Assembly (NCBI GenBank): GCA_032207245.1
Contig: CM063502.1
Coordinates: 139,227,673-139,291,672 of the forward strand
Length of the DNA: 64,000 bases
Reading direction: 5' to 3'
Origin: Pardosa pseudoannulata
Taxonomy: Eukaryota; Arthropoda; Arachnida; Araneae; Lycosidae
Positions 1 through 12,125 of this stretch are shown here, piece by piece. How positions within the stretch are numbered: the first letter of the stretch is position 1; each line of letters starts with the position of its first letter. The notes under the pieces were generated by a model. That model did no database searches, was not told the origin of the DNA, and worked only from the letters and a program-made list of their open reading frames with translations. A program made the translations under genes and the position numbers.

Positions 1-687
1 TACATAAACTAGAGACTGAGATTTTTGTATCGTATTTAATTATCGTAGCTTAGTGTAAAGAAAAAACATTTATGTTATCAATAAAACTTATGCCTTTTTT
101 TTCTTATCAATTAAATACAAGATATTACAAAAGGCATTTTAAATATGAGATATTAAAAAATAATTATGGCTTAAAAATTGTCTCTTAAAAATAAAACGAA
201 GAATTAAATTGCTAGGAATTATCTTCAGAAAATCTTTGTGTAAGAGTTTCTATTGAGATTTAAAGCAGGCACCTGATGATCTCATGGAAGCATATTTAAA
301 TTTACAGTAAAACTGAAAAAGTATCATAAATTTCGGCTCCCAAATAAATCTTTTACACGAAACTTAATTAGAATAACTATATATTGTTTGCAAGCTGTGA
401 ATTTAAACAAATATATTCAATAGATAATCATCGTTATACACTACACATAGTTTTATTGTTACTGATGACTTTTTATTCAGATTTCACTTGGGTAGCAATA
501 AAAAATTTCAGCATAGTTAAAAAAACAGCTAAACGGCAGCAGTCCTTTCATAAAATTAAAGGAGTTGTGTGTCATAAATTATCGAGAGAACTGAGAATTT
601 TATTTTCTACATTTTTATTTATGATTTCATTCAATTAAAATATGTTTAGGTATAATTTATTTTGAGCAAGCAAGTACAAGAACTTAC
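1..687. other. Start of an intron; no exon recognised
   Basis: AT-rich sequence following the donor of E23. I looked for a B-type exon on the minus strand (VAVLF before a donor, DLxxEE after an acceptor) and saw none. A plus-strand open frame at 384-638 has no recognisable motif. Confidence 0.5.
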
Positions 688-870
688 CATTGTATTTTAA
701 TGGTTTGCCGCTTCTAAAATACACAAGACCGGGTGGATTTTTAATGCCATGCTTTTTGGCAATGAGTTTGTCCGACATTTTTACAAGGTGAACATCATAC
801 AAGCTAGTGTCATCATCAATTTTCTCCAAGTGGTGTGCAACGTCTTCACTTTCTTTATCATTTTCAAGAT
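688..870 (-). CDS. Exon E23 (A-type), last exon inside the window
   Basis: This 183-nt exon has acceptor ATCTAG and donor ATG|GTAAGT. The peptide runs LENDKESEDVAHHLEKIDDD, VHLVKMSD, KKHGIKNPPGLVYF, KYNG. The donor is intact and phase 1, so at least one more exon must follow to the left of the window. It is diverged: ELENIDD is HLEKIDD, and the cis-proline segment is PPGLVYF. No cysteines. Confidence 0.85.
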
Positions 871-2234
<1,364 letters not shown>

Positions 2235-2366
2235 AAAAAAACACAGCCAGAAATTCTCTATCTTCAACTAATTTGTAAAGCATCTCTCTGTTAATATTTT
2301 CAATAGTGTCTTCATTTTTCTGTTTCATAACTGATTCTAAAACTGCATTGCTGTTCATGAGATCGC
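2235..2366 (-). CDS. Exon E22 (B-type, 44 codons)
   Basis: This 132-nt exon reads (G)DLMNSNAVLESVMKQ, DTIENINREMLYKLVED, EFLAVFF. The acceptor is TTTTTAG and the donor T|GTGAGT. It is among the more diverged B exons: EEEVLxWL has become SNAVLESV, so the tryptophan and acidic residues of the linker helix are gone. Degraded copies appear at about 2.82-2.89 kb and 2.96-3.09 kb. Confidence 0.83.
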
Positions 2367-2496
2367 CTAAAAAAAGATAAGCGCAGTATTAGATAATAAC
2401 CAAGAAAAATGTATATAAGCATAATACAACAGTAAAAATTGCAATCATTAAGTATTTATATTTCCGATACGAAAAACAATAAGGATTAAACTTTAC

Positions 2497-3318
2497 CTGA
2501 ATATATGCTTGGAATTCCATGTTCAAAATATACTAAAGTAGGGAATTCTGTTACCCCAAGATCTTCGGCAACTCTAACATCATCTGTCTTAACGAAATGA
2601 ATTCCGTGTTTATCAGTGGTATCATCAATTTTTTCGAGCTCTTGAATGATCATATAAAACAAATGAAAAAATAATTAAAAATTAAATTATCTTCAATTCA
2701 AAATTTAGACATTTTCTTCAAAAAAAATTCAACCAAACATTCAAATTTACATTTGTTCAAAAAAAAAAAGATTAATTCCTTCTCATGTACAATCTTTTAC
2801 TAAATTTTCAAAGCATCTTCTGTATAATATTAGTTTCATTTTTCTGTTTATACAATTCTAAAAGCATTGCTGTTCATGAGATCGCCTAAAAAATATAAGC
2901 AAAGTATTAATAAATAAAAAAATGTATAAAGCACAAATACAACAGTAAAAATAATTATAATTTGAACTTTCATATTTACATTTGATACGAAAAAAACAAG
3001 GAATCTATCAATAATTTGTAAAGCATGTTCTATTAATATACTAAAGTGTAATTCTGATGACTGATTCACTGCATCTGTTCATTCGCCTATAAACGATATT
3101 AGATAATCCGTGTATATTATCAGTATCATCATTAAGTATTTTTTTCTGATACGAAAAACAATAAGGATTAAACCTTACCTGAATATATGCTTGAATTCCA
3201 TGTTCAAAAAATACTAAAGTAAAGTTAAGATCTTCGGATTAACATCATGTCTTAATGAAGTTTATCATGATCACAATCGATCGAATTATAACTTCACACT
3301 CCGCACATTCTTTTTCAT
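2497..3318 (-). CDS. Exon E21 (A-type), split by about 620 bp of noisy duplicated sequence
   Basis: The 3' part, about 2497-2650, is intact: QELEKIDDTTDKHG, IHFVKTDD, AEDLGVTEFPTLVYF, SIYSG, donor CAG|GTAAAG. Reading upstream the frame loses homology at about 2651 and no acceptor is present. The missing start of an A exon lies at about 3283-3318, after acceptor TTTTTAG: DEKECAECEV, with both cysteines of a CxxC pair. Between them are degraded copies of nearby sequence. I infer one exon of about 183 nt interrupted by a duplication or an assembly fault. The exact junction codons cannot be fixed here. Confidence 0.6.
2690..3270. repeat. Degraded, deletion-rich partial copies of 1.84-2.64 kb
   Basis: The segment 2690-2815 follows 1835-2000 (shared CTTCTCATGTACAATCTTTT). 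The segment 2820-2960 follows the E22 end of the array (shared GCTGTTCATGAGATCGCC). The segment 2960-3130 repeats it with further losses. The segment 3130-3260 follows 2440-2600 (shared GAATATATGCTTG and AAGATCTTCGG). Order and orientation are kept while many short deletions are scattered through both exon and intron parts. None of the copies can encode the exons. Such even scatter of small deletions resembles unpolished long-read sequence as much as decay. Confidence 0.75.
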
Positions 3319-3454
3319 CTAAAAATAAAAAAATAAAGCGATTGATTTAACATATGGATGAAGTTTTCATGAGTTCACAATAATCATTAAAATGCCCCAA
3401 AATGTTACAAATCGTGCTTCTAAGTGAAAAAGTATTAAAGTAACAAAATATATA

Positions 3455-4529
3455 CAGTCGAATTCGTTTATAACGAGCTCGGATTTACCGAGGGAAGCGA
3501 GAATATTTGGTTGGATCAATGTTAAGTCTATGGAACAGAAGTCGCTTTTAACGAGCAAGACCTGGTTTTAGCGAGCAATATTTTTCTGTCTGCGCAATCC
3601 TTTTTCTCATCTTTCTAGTCTTTCTGTCTTATCTTTTTTTTTCTTCTCCACGTTTAATACTTTTGTAGGAAAAATTCCTCCAGAATTCCAATGCCAATAG
3701 GAAGGGTTCACGAATCCGGTGCAATTGAATTTTTGCCACCAAATTCTACATCTGTTATCCAGCCTATGGACCAAGAAGTCATAACAAGTTTCAAGTGCCA
3801 CTTCCGTAAGCAACTGATTTCGATGATTCTGGACCGAAGAGATAGAAGTTGAACAGCATCAAATACCAATGTCAACGTACTGGAAGCGATACTGACCACC
3901 GAATCTATCTATCTCGATACTGTAACTGACGTACTACCGAATTCAGCGGAAAAACAGGACGAAAGCGATGAGGACACTTATGAATATAAAAAAAAAAGTG
4001 AACCACCCCCAACTTGTTCTGCAATGTTGGAGTTCGCTGAAAAAATACAGATTTTTTTTGAAGTGAGGGGAGGGAAGTCAGTGATGATGTTTTCGGGGAT
4101 ATGAGTCTTCTCCGAAGAACAATAGCACAGGAAAGAGACAGGGGACGAGTTCAGAGTAAGCTAACAAACTACAATTTTAAATATGTAGATTATTGAAAAA
4201 AATAAATGTTTTGGTAAGAATCTTTTCATTCATTTTTTTCCGTTTATTGTTTCTTTCCTTTAAGACTGTAGCACAACTAGAAATTTTTCGCTGGGTTGGG
4301 TGGGGGGTTAATTGTCCTTAAATTAAGAAAAGTATTTAATTAAATTAATTTATGCAATTAAAGTATGTAAGTATTAATTCAATTTTAAGTAAACTCAATC
4401 ATTTGACCTCCCAACCCCCCTGCAGGTTGCACGCCTGCCTTAAGGACCCGTTTATTACGAGCACTCGGATTTAACGAGTAAATGTTACGGTCCCTTTGTC
4501 CCTTTGCTCGTTATAAGCGAGTTCGACTG
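3455..4529. mobile_element. Truncated pogo/Tigger-like DNA transposon
   Basis: The ends are inverted: the left starts CAGTCGAATTCGTTTATAACG, the right read backwards starts CAGTCGAACTCGCTTATAACG, and both sides are flanked by TA. The element is about 1.07 kb, too short for a whole transposase. A plus-strand frame at 3733-3810 encodes LPPNSTSVIQPMDQE, a motif typical of the pogo/Tigger DDE transposase, followed by frame loss. It lies in the intron before E21 and is a dead, internally deleted copy. Confidence 0.9.
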
Positions 4530-4863
4530 TAATATGTTGGATCCTTTAGCTCTAATAACGGTAAAAAAAAAGTAAGTATTTTTCATATGAATGGATAAAT
4601 CTTTAGTGTACTTTCGAAATATATCACAGTTTCCCTATCTCTACGGTATTTACAGTAAATGAAACCGAAATCTCTACAGGCCAGTTAAACTTATGGCTGT
4701 TATAAATTCAAAGTTTAAAATAAGATCTCAAGTTCAAATTAGCTGTAAAATTATAACATAAATATAACTAACAATTTTTGCATTTCTCGTTAAAACTAGA
4801 TAGTTATTCATGCATGAGATTAACAAAACATTCATTGCGAATCATTATATTTATTGTACTTAC

Positions 4864-5001
4864 AGAAATAGACAACAATGTGCTCGACATCATCCAAAAG
4901 AACTTCCAGCATCTTTCTATCGACAAATTCAATAGTATCATCCTTCTTCTGTTTGCTCTCTACAAGCCATTTTAAGACTTTTTCTTCATCCATCAGTTCT
5001 C
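4864..5001 (-). CDS. Exon E20 (B-type, 46 codons)
   Basis: This 138-nt exon reads (G)ELMDEEKVLKWLVES, KKDDTIEFVDRKMLEVLL, HIVVYF. The acceptor is TTTAAAG and the donor T|GTAAGT. Two extra codons (KK) precede the acidic loop, and IEEV is IEFV. The intron to E21 is about 1.5 kb and contains a pogo-family transposon (3.45-4.53 kb). Confidence 0.88.
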
Positions 5002-5459
5002 CTTTAAAAATCAAAAATAAAGATCGATTGATACAAGCTCACATTTTTTTAAGAATGAAATAGTAAGAATTTTTTTTCTCTGTACATAAATAAATAAAAG
5101 CTTAGATAGTGTAATATGAATTACTTAAAAGTATATGCAATTATGAATCACCATAACAATACAATTTTTCATTGTCTTTAACTTTCTTGATTTTATAGTT
5201 ACATACCCTATAGTAATGATTGTCATAAATATTTAAAAGAAACGTTGTTTTCTTTTTCAGTTAGATAAAGTTGGATAAGATAGTATAATTTACAATTTGC
5301 AAAATGCACTGCAGTTAACTGTACTTTGCTTTCATATTAAAAATTCCTCTTTGCAAAAAATTTTTTTAGTGTCTGTATAGTTTTGAGACATGATATTTGC
5401 AATTGTCATATTCGAATATATCTTAATGAGTATGCAAAAATATGGTTCAAAGGCTTCTA

Positions 5460-6850
5460 AATACGCAAACTGAAGTTCCAGAAAAACTGGTACAAACGTG
5501 CGTATTCAAATAAAAAATACAGTCAGTAAACATAAGTCGAGGAAGTCAGAAGTGGTTATATAAGACAGCAGACAGCTAAGAAAGCTGTTAGATAAGTTTG
5601 TGTAAATACAGTGCTATCACAATTTAAGTGACTTTGAATTGGGTTTAATAGTTGACTCTCAGGTGATGGAAAACAGCATTCACGAGGCTGAGGTGGAATT
5701 TGTATTTTCTTACTCTGCTATTTCAAAAGTTTACCGTGAATGCAGAGAAACCGGAAAAATATTGCATTTCCGACAAATGTGCTGGTGGAAGAAAAGTGGA
5801 ATAATCTCAAGGAATGGGATCTTGGATGATTCAGAAAAAAACACTTTACGAGATAGATGTACATCACTGTCAAATTGATGTCTCTGTCGGATGTTAATAA
5901 ACATCAGCGGGTGAATTGGACAATGCTCCCTACCCCTAATGATATGGTTATTTGGTGACGAAGATCAGTCAAGTACCCCTCCCTCATCAATGCCTTGCCT
6001 CTGCTTACCAGCATCACCATTGGAGGTCACTACTGAAGATTGGGAAAAACATTGTTTGGCCACTTATATTGGGCTGATATCTTTCTAAATATAAAGAAAA
6101 TCCCATAAATTCGTGGACTCCATGAGTACTTGATTCTTCAAGCAGGAGAAACGCTTGTAATGGTATGGGAAGTGCTCAGTTGACATGCTTTGGGGACCCT
6201 GATACATCAAAAAGGAATTTTATAAGCAGTTGGTATACCTATGAAGGTACCTGTACCGTATCACCATCTAGGGACTGGTGATAGATGAGTATCTGTTCTG
6301 ATTACTTTACATCTATTTGTATCATGTGAGCATTCTGACAAACTAGGCAATTTCAGCAGGGAAAATAATACTACACATGTCGAAAATTGATAGCAAGTGA
6401 CTCCAAGAACACCCTTAGAAAGAGTTTATAGTCCTCCTTGAGCCACCCGAATACTCCGACATGCACATTATTGAACATATATGCATTAAATATAATGTAC
6501 AAGACAAATTTTTTTCATCTTGCCGTTTTCGATGGGGACTGTTCTGCAAGATTCATGTTGTGCATTGTCTGCTGGGTACCTTTACACATTAGTTTAGTCC
6601 ATGCCACATCATGTGTGCTAAGGAGGATCGACACGATATTTGATGGGTGTATCGGATTTTCTAACTCAGTTTAGATCTTCTGAAACATACTTAATATTTC
6701 AACTATTTCAGTAGCATCCATTCTTTAACTCTACCCCATGTATGTTATTTTACATATGTGTCCTCACCCCCATACATGTTTATATATATATTTTATAATA
6801 ACTTTCCTGGTAATGTAATTGAGTCCATAAACTTTTTAGTAACTTATTTT
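5460..6850 (+). mobile_element. Decayed Tc1/mariner-family transposon
   Basis: A frame from 5630 encodes DFELGLIVDSQVMENS and then FSYSAISKVYRECRETGK, which matches the DNA-binding helix-turn-helix region of Tc1-like transposases. Later pieces in shifting frames include VMVWEVLS and HALGTL (about 6155-6200) and a region near 6440-6475 reminiscent of the transposase end before IIEHI. Stops and frameshifts show it is inactive. I could not fix its terminal inverted repeats. Confidence 0.75.
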
Positions 6851-7264
6851 TTATTCATTTATTTATAATTAAAGGGTTTTAGTTGCAAGTAAAAGATTAT
6901 ACTTTATAAAAAGGATATTTCCCTATTAATAAAATTAAAATATATATTTTGATTTTAAAAAATTAAGGTAGCTCATTAGATATACATTTAAAGGAAGCTA
7001 AGGCAGGAACAGATATAGTTTAAAATATGTTGCCAAATGGATGAGTTAGATATTTGAGAGAAAAATCAATATCATTGAATTTTAACTGCAAAATGAAAAA
7101 AAAAAATCAGGAGGAAAATTATTGCTAAACAATTAAAGTCTCATTTGTGAAACTGCTTATCAAATTTCAGACTTAATGAGTAATATTACCTTACATTTTT
7201 AAAATATAATTTACTGAATTTAAAAAGAAAAGAAACCTAAACTAATAAAATAGAAACTACTTGC

Positions 7265-7447
7265 CATCATAAAATTGTGGAAATCGCTTCCTAAAGAAGA
7301 CTAAAGTAGGGAATGTAACAATGCTATATTCTTCTGTAGTTTCTGGATCCGAAATTTTCACAAAATCAATATCATACTGCTCTGCATCGTCGTCAATGTT
7401 CTCCAGTTCTACTAAAACTTTATCACAGTGAGGATTTCCTTCCTGGT
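7265..7447 (-). CDS. Exon E19 (A-type) with a GC splice donor
   Basis: This 183-nt exon has acceptor CCTCAG. It ends YDG, where the expected G|GT donor reads G|GCAAGT, so the intron is GC-AG. The peptide runs EGNPHCDKVLVELENIDDDAE, IDFVKISDP, EEYSIVTFPTLVFF, QFYDG. One cysteine is kept at the second CxxC position (NPHC). EYGI has become EYSI. Codon content and length match the family, so I take it as a working exon. Confidence 0.87.
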
Positions 7448-9408
7448 CTGAGGAAAAATAGCAAAATGAAGCAAAAATAAATGCTTAGTAAAAATTCTCT
7501 TAAAACAAATTTCCGTAAAGTAACTCTGTGGAGAAAAGTTATTTAAGTAGATAACATGCTCGCCGTATTTATGCTTAGAATTTTTTAAATTAACAAGGTC
7601 CGGTAACATTAATATACTCCCTTCCTGCTTTTATACTTTTTTCGATTTTCTAACAAACTTCTTGATGAAGTGCTTGAAAAGTTTTACGACAAGTAGTGAA
7701 TACATTTCCTGACACATTCTTATTAAAAATGAATCATCACTGCATTAAGAGAACAAACCAAATATTAAAGAAGAAAAGTAGAAATTGATTAAAAAGTTGT
7801 GAATGAACTGTAAATTTCACCAAATATGATCATTAATGTACGTGATTGATATGCATTTTCGTCAGAAAAGAAGCTTTTGATCATGCTGAAATAGTAGTCT
7901 ATTTAAAAATTAATTATTTTCTTTTTATGACGTGTACTTGTTACAACTTTTAACCACATTTTACAAAATATACAGATGCTTTAACAAACATCAGTAATAT
8001 ACCACTAAAATTTTAAATGAATATATTAAAAATTTCGTGTGATATGGGCTGTTAAAATAAATATTGATTTTTTGCGCATGCGCCAAATGTACGTTTTTGA
8101 GCTACTACAGCTTCATAGCAACTTATATTAAAAGTTCCTCTAATATCTTTAAAATAGACAATTTGTCAGCGATTGAGCTGAATTTTAGTAAGTTGACTGA
8201 AATGACAACAATGATAGGGCATGGTTCACATATTGAATTTATGTTTTTTTTAAACATCCAGTTGCTGAAAGGTAATCATTCGTCTTCACCATTTACTATT
8301 TGTTTTGTAGTGGCAAAATATTTAATATATTTCATCAAACATTTGATATTGCTGATTTGCTTAATAATGCCTTGCAAAATGAATGTTTTAAGATATGCAA
8401 ACTCAATTTGAGAAAAATCCCTTATCAGCATTCATATTTCATTCAGCTTACTAAAAAGCGACTCAATTTTGTCAATTTTAAAGATATTCAAATAACATTT
8501 TAATATAAGTTGTCCTTTATAGTTGACCATCACAGTGTAACATAAAAAAATGTATCTTTAGTGTATGTTTACAAAATTATTTCGTTTAACAAACCATATC
8601 TAATAGAACTTTTAATATATTGATTTTAAATTTTAGTACTATCTTACTGCTATTGTTTGTAAAATAATCTGTAAATTTTGTAATATTTTCTTGAAAATTG
8701 TGAACGTATTGAGCAAACATCGTGCGAAGAAACATACATTTTTAAAATAAACGTCTATTTAAGAAATGATTAACTATTCCTTTTTAAATGAAAATACACA
8801 CAATTGCGTATACTAATGTTCCTATTTAGTTACACTTACAGATTATTCACAACATTTTTGGTAAACGATAGACTAATTTCTACTTTTTAAAAACATTTTT
8901 GGTTGGTCCCCTGAATGAATTGATGACTAATTTTTTACAAGAATGCGTGAGGAAACACAGTCACTACTCATGGTAAAATTATTAAGACTTCAAGTAGCTC
9001 TTTAGAAAACCAAAAAAAGATCAAGAGTAGGAAGTCATCAACATGTAACCGGAAACACGTTACAGGACTATGTATATTAATCCCTTTATATAATTTTGTG
9101 CTAAACGAGAAGACTTTATTCCTGTAATATATTATCATAGAAGAAAGTTAAATATACTGACAAGTTAAACTAATATAATAAAAATATTATTGCTTGAAAA
9201 TCAGCAATATCAAGTGCTAGGTACTGTTGATTCTCTAAGAATAATTTTCTGACTATATTAACTTTATATTGTCAGTATACAAAATATAAGACTAAATTGA
9301 TTAAACTTCATTAAAATACACAGGCAAGAAACAATATCCATATTTTAAAAGAATTTAAAATGCTATAAATTTAAGAGATCTAGTTTGAGAGAAAAGATAA
9401 ACACTTAC
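7448..9408. other. Intron between E18 and E19
   Basis: AT-rich. Contains a CG-rich 12-bp palindrome-like site at 8073-8084 and a 115-codon plus-strand open frame (8064-8411) with no recognisable domain. No repeats with clear ends seen. Confidence 0.6.
8073..8084. promoter_or_regulatory. TGCGCATGCGCC site (NRF-1-like palindrome)
   Basis: The sequence matches the known NRF-1 consensus (YGCGCAYGCGCR) at 11 of 12 positions and stands out in an AT-rich intron. A related inverted site is at 13719-13731. Regulatory use is speculative. It may belong to an old transposon. Confidence 0.3.
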
Positions 9409-9549
9409 AGAACAAGACTGCGACATAGGGTGACGTGCTCAAAAGTTTATCGAGCATTCTGTTGTTGACTTCTTCAATCTTGTCTGGGATATCCAAAGCT
9501 TCCTCACTTGTTACCCACTTCAACAATGCTTCTTCATCATTTAGGTCAC
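9409..9549 (-). CDS. Exon E18 (B-type, 47 codons)
   Basis: This 141-nt exon reads (G)DLNDEEALLKWVTSE, LDIPDKIEEVNNRML, PYVAVLF. The acceptor is TAAAACAG and the donor T|GTAAGT. The DIPDKIEEVN segment matches E2 (LPDRIEEVN) and no other B exon. Since E2 and E18 sit eight modules apart, the match hints at a higher-order duplication of a block of modules. Confidence 0.88.
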
Positions 9550-11399
9550 CTGTTTTAGTAAAACAAATTCATTTATAAAATGCTCACAATTTAGTTTTTA
9601 AAAATAAATTGTAATTTCATCTGATGTATTTTACCTATTAATCAACTTTCTTAAATATAGTTATAAATTTTTAAAAGTTGTGTACGAATATTACATTTTC
9701 TTTTTATGTTAAAATTATCATTAGATTAACGAAACTTTACTTTAAATTTTAAAAAGAACATTAGTGTAGAAAATTAAGACATTTTCTGAGAGTATATTAT
9801 GCAAATATTTCTATAATATAATACTGGATATTTAGATTCAAATGATTTTGATAAGATGGGTAGGATAAATGGATAAGATAAATATAGAGTCCACTCATTT
9901 TTTCATAAACAGTCATTATTATTATTAATTTAAGTTTCCCATAAAAGAAATAACGGCATTTGGTAATATTCAGTTATTATAATAGGAAAAAGAAATGTGA
10001 TCTTCTTTTCAACACCTTAAAATGGTGTAAGATTAAACATTTATATGTGTCGATTAAGGAAACAGATTAAATGCATGTTTTTGTTATAAGTAGAGGATTA
10101 CTAAACCTAACTTGGCATAGCACAGGAAAATCTCCTATTCTTTTAAGCTAAACACATTTGTTTTCCTTATTTTCCCCTATGTGTGATATGCACGTAAATT
10201 CTGTAATTAATGTTCCCCAAGTAGGGCCTCAAATCTAATAGGCAAATGGAGTTCCTTACTCAGTAATCCAGATCTTAAATTCCTGGGACAAAAATTTTTG
10301 TTTTAACATGAATACTTAGTTTCCGCCAAAATCTTAAGTTTTCTTGGAGCCAATTGTTTAAAACAAAATGTGCAGATGCTGACAATTATAAACTATAATA
10401 AAGTTAAATGAGTACAAAAGCCGTTATTTTTACTGGAAAGAAAACTGAAACTAAACGAAAAAAAATTGTGTATTTTTGGTCTGTCTCGTTCTGCATGTAG
10501 TCGGTTGGCTCGCTATGTTGTAAATACCTCCCACGCCAGGACTTTCTTCTGGCTGCGTTAAAATTGCCACTATTCAGCGCACCAGTACATTCTCCAAAAC
10601 TAATCTTTCGGGTCAATATTGAGCCGTAAACAATCTGCCCACCCCCCATGCCTCCTCTATCATATTTGACATTCCTATGACGGGGGTGTATTTCTTCTAG
10701 ATCCGCCTTTCAACTAACTCTTAGGGAATGCGAATCTACAGGCCTGCAATTTAACAAGATTTAGTAAGAGTTGAAGTTAACTATGGAAATGATGTAACGC
10801 TGAGGTTGAAAACCTATAAGCTTGATACGTCAATTTCAGTGTGTAACAAAGGGGGGATTGGGAATTATAACCAACCATAAGGACTGTTATAAACACAGTT
10901 TGTATGTGAAGGAATTCCTGTTTTAATTTTGAGAAGGATTGAAAGGGCTTAACCCCCCTTCCCATGGGAAATTTCTCGATACGACTTTGGGCTATTTGAT
11001 ACCATTTATTTTGGGTTGCAGACTTGAATACATAATTTATAAGTACAGTAAATGATCAGGACTTTAACTTGAGAGGAAAACTCAGTGTACTCAACTCAAT
11101 GTTTCACATCCGTAATTTATTTTTCAAATGAATTTTATGTTATCGTATTGAAATTTAACAGTGTAATTTAAAGTCAACCGAAAGCTTCGGGATTTTAATA
11201 CCCCATTTTTAGCTATTTTTGTGAGATTTTCTGTAAAGTTAAGATGGTTTACTAAATTACATAAATCACGTCCAAACTTTGCCTTCTTGTATATATAACT
11301 GACATCAATGCAGTATTTAAATAAATATATAGATTAAGTATAAAAGAATTTAGAGATATAATAAAATCAGATATTAAAAGAATAAAGAAATAATATTAC
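9550..11399. other. Intron between E17 and E18
   Basis: Mostly AT-rich. The part at about 10480-10960 is less AT-rich, with runs such as CCCACCCCCC and GGGGGGATTGG, and may be an unidentified transposon remnant. Open frames there (10404-10649, 10777-10965 minus) match nothing I know. Confidence 0.5.
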
Positions 11400-11585
11400 C
11401 CTTGTAAACAATAGGAACGCTATTCCTAAATAGAACAACTGCTGGGAATTTGTTTAATTTTGCTTGTTTCTTGGCAATAGTCATATCATCTGTTGTTACG
11501 AACATGATTCCGTGCTCATCAGTATCGTCATCAATATTCTCTAAAGCGTGCAAGATTTTTTCGCATTCTTTGCAGTCATTGGGAG
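11400..11585 (-). CDS. Exon E17 (A-type, 62 codons): CKEC, possible redox-active fold
   Basis: This 186-nt exon has acceptor TTAATAG and donor AAGG|GTAATA. The peptide begins PNDCKECEKILHALENIDD, then IMFVTTDDM, a basic turn KKQAKLNKFPAVVLF, and IVYKG. It keeps both cysteines, and with E16 gives FFAPNDCKEC, the closest match in the array to the strand-Ala-Pro-x-x-Cys entry of active thioredoxins. The middle pair (KE) is not typical of PDI (GH) or thioredoxin (GP), so redox potential cannot be guessed. Confidence 0.9.
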
Positions 11586-11721
11586 CTATTAAAAGAAAAA
11601 ATGTATCAATGGTAATACTTTATTTTAGGAATAGCACTAAATGAATATTTTTGAAAAGCATAATTACAATACTTAAAAAATGTTAATTTTTCAGTTGAGA
11701 TACCATGGGAATAAAACATAC

Positions 11722-11853
11722 CGAAGAACACGAGAACATATTCATATTGTTTCAACATGTTTTCCAAAATTTCATCTGTAACTTCTTCAATCGTATCTTC
11801 TTCTTTGTTTTTGATAATCCAAGCTAAGACTTGCTCTTCCTTCATCAAATCAC
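11722..11853 (-). CDS. Exon E16 (B-type, 44 codons)
   Basis: This 132-nt exon reads (G)DLMKEEQVLAWIIKN, DTIEEVTDEILENML, EYVLVFF. The acceptor is TTCTCAG. The donor is G|GTATGT, which supplies G rather than T as the shared codon base, so the junction with E17 encodes alanine (FF-A-PNDCKEC) instead of the usual tyrosine. The intron to E17 is 136 bp. Confidence 0.9.
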
Positions 11854-11939
11854 CTGAGAATCAGCAGATGGTGATTAGCTCAATTACTAAAAGATATAAC
11901 TACTTACAACAGATATATTTGAACGCCAGGAAAAGTTAC

Positions 11940-12125
11940 CTTCATAGACGCTTGGAATTCTATTTTCAAAATAAACTAGAATTGGAAGTTCATCTAGGAT
12001 ACCAAATTCTTTAGCAACTGAATCGTCATCAATTCTAACAAAAGGAATATTAACACGGTCGGTATCGTCATCAATGTTCTCTAGTTTTTGCAAGATCTTT
12101 TCACTAACTGCAGCATCTTTATCAT
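11940..12125 (-). CDS. Exon E15 (A-type, 62 codons)
   Basis: This 186-nt exon has acceptor TTTCTAG and donor GAAG|GTAACT. The peptide runs DDKDAAVSEKILQKLENIDDD, IPFVRIDDD, KEFGILDELPILVYF, SVYEG. It has no cysteines. It matches E11 closely in the second half (FVRIDD, extra residue before LP, SVY-x-G), so the two are probably sister copies. Confidence 0.9.

Noticed and set aside
4878..5063. Plus-strand open frame antisense to E20
   Set aside because: Mirror of the real minus-strand exon; Ser-rich antisense of Asp/Glu codons.
8064..8411. 115-codon plus-strand open frame in an intron
   Set aside because: Phe/Ile/Leu-rich composition expected from AT-rich DNA; no recognisable motif. An overlapping frame is equally open.
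10404..10649. 81-codon minus-strand open frame with GGGQIVYGS start
   Set aside because: Stands in a patch of higher GC and may be transposon-derived, but no motif supports a gene.
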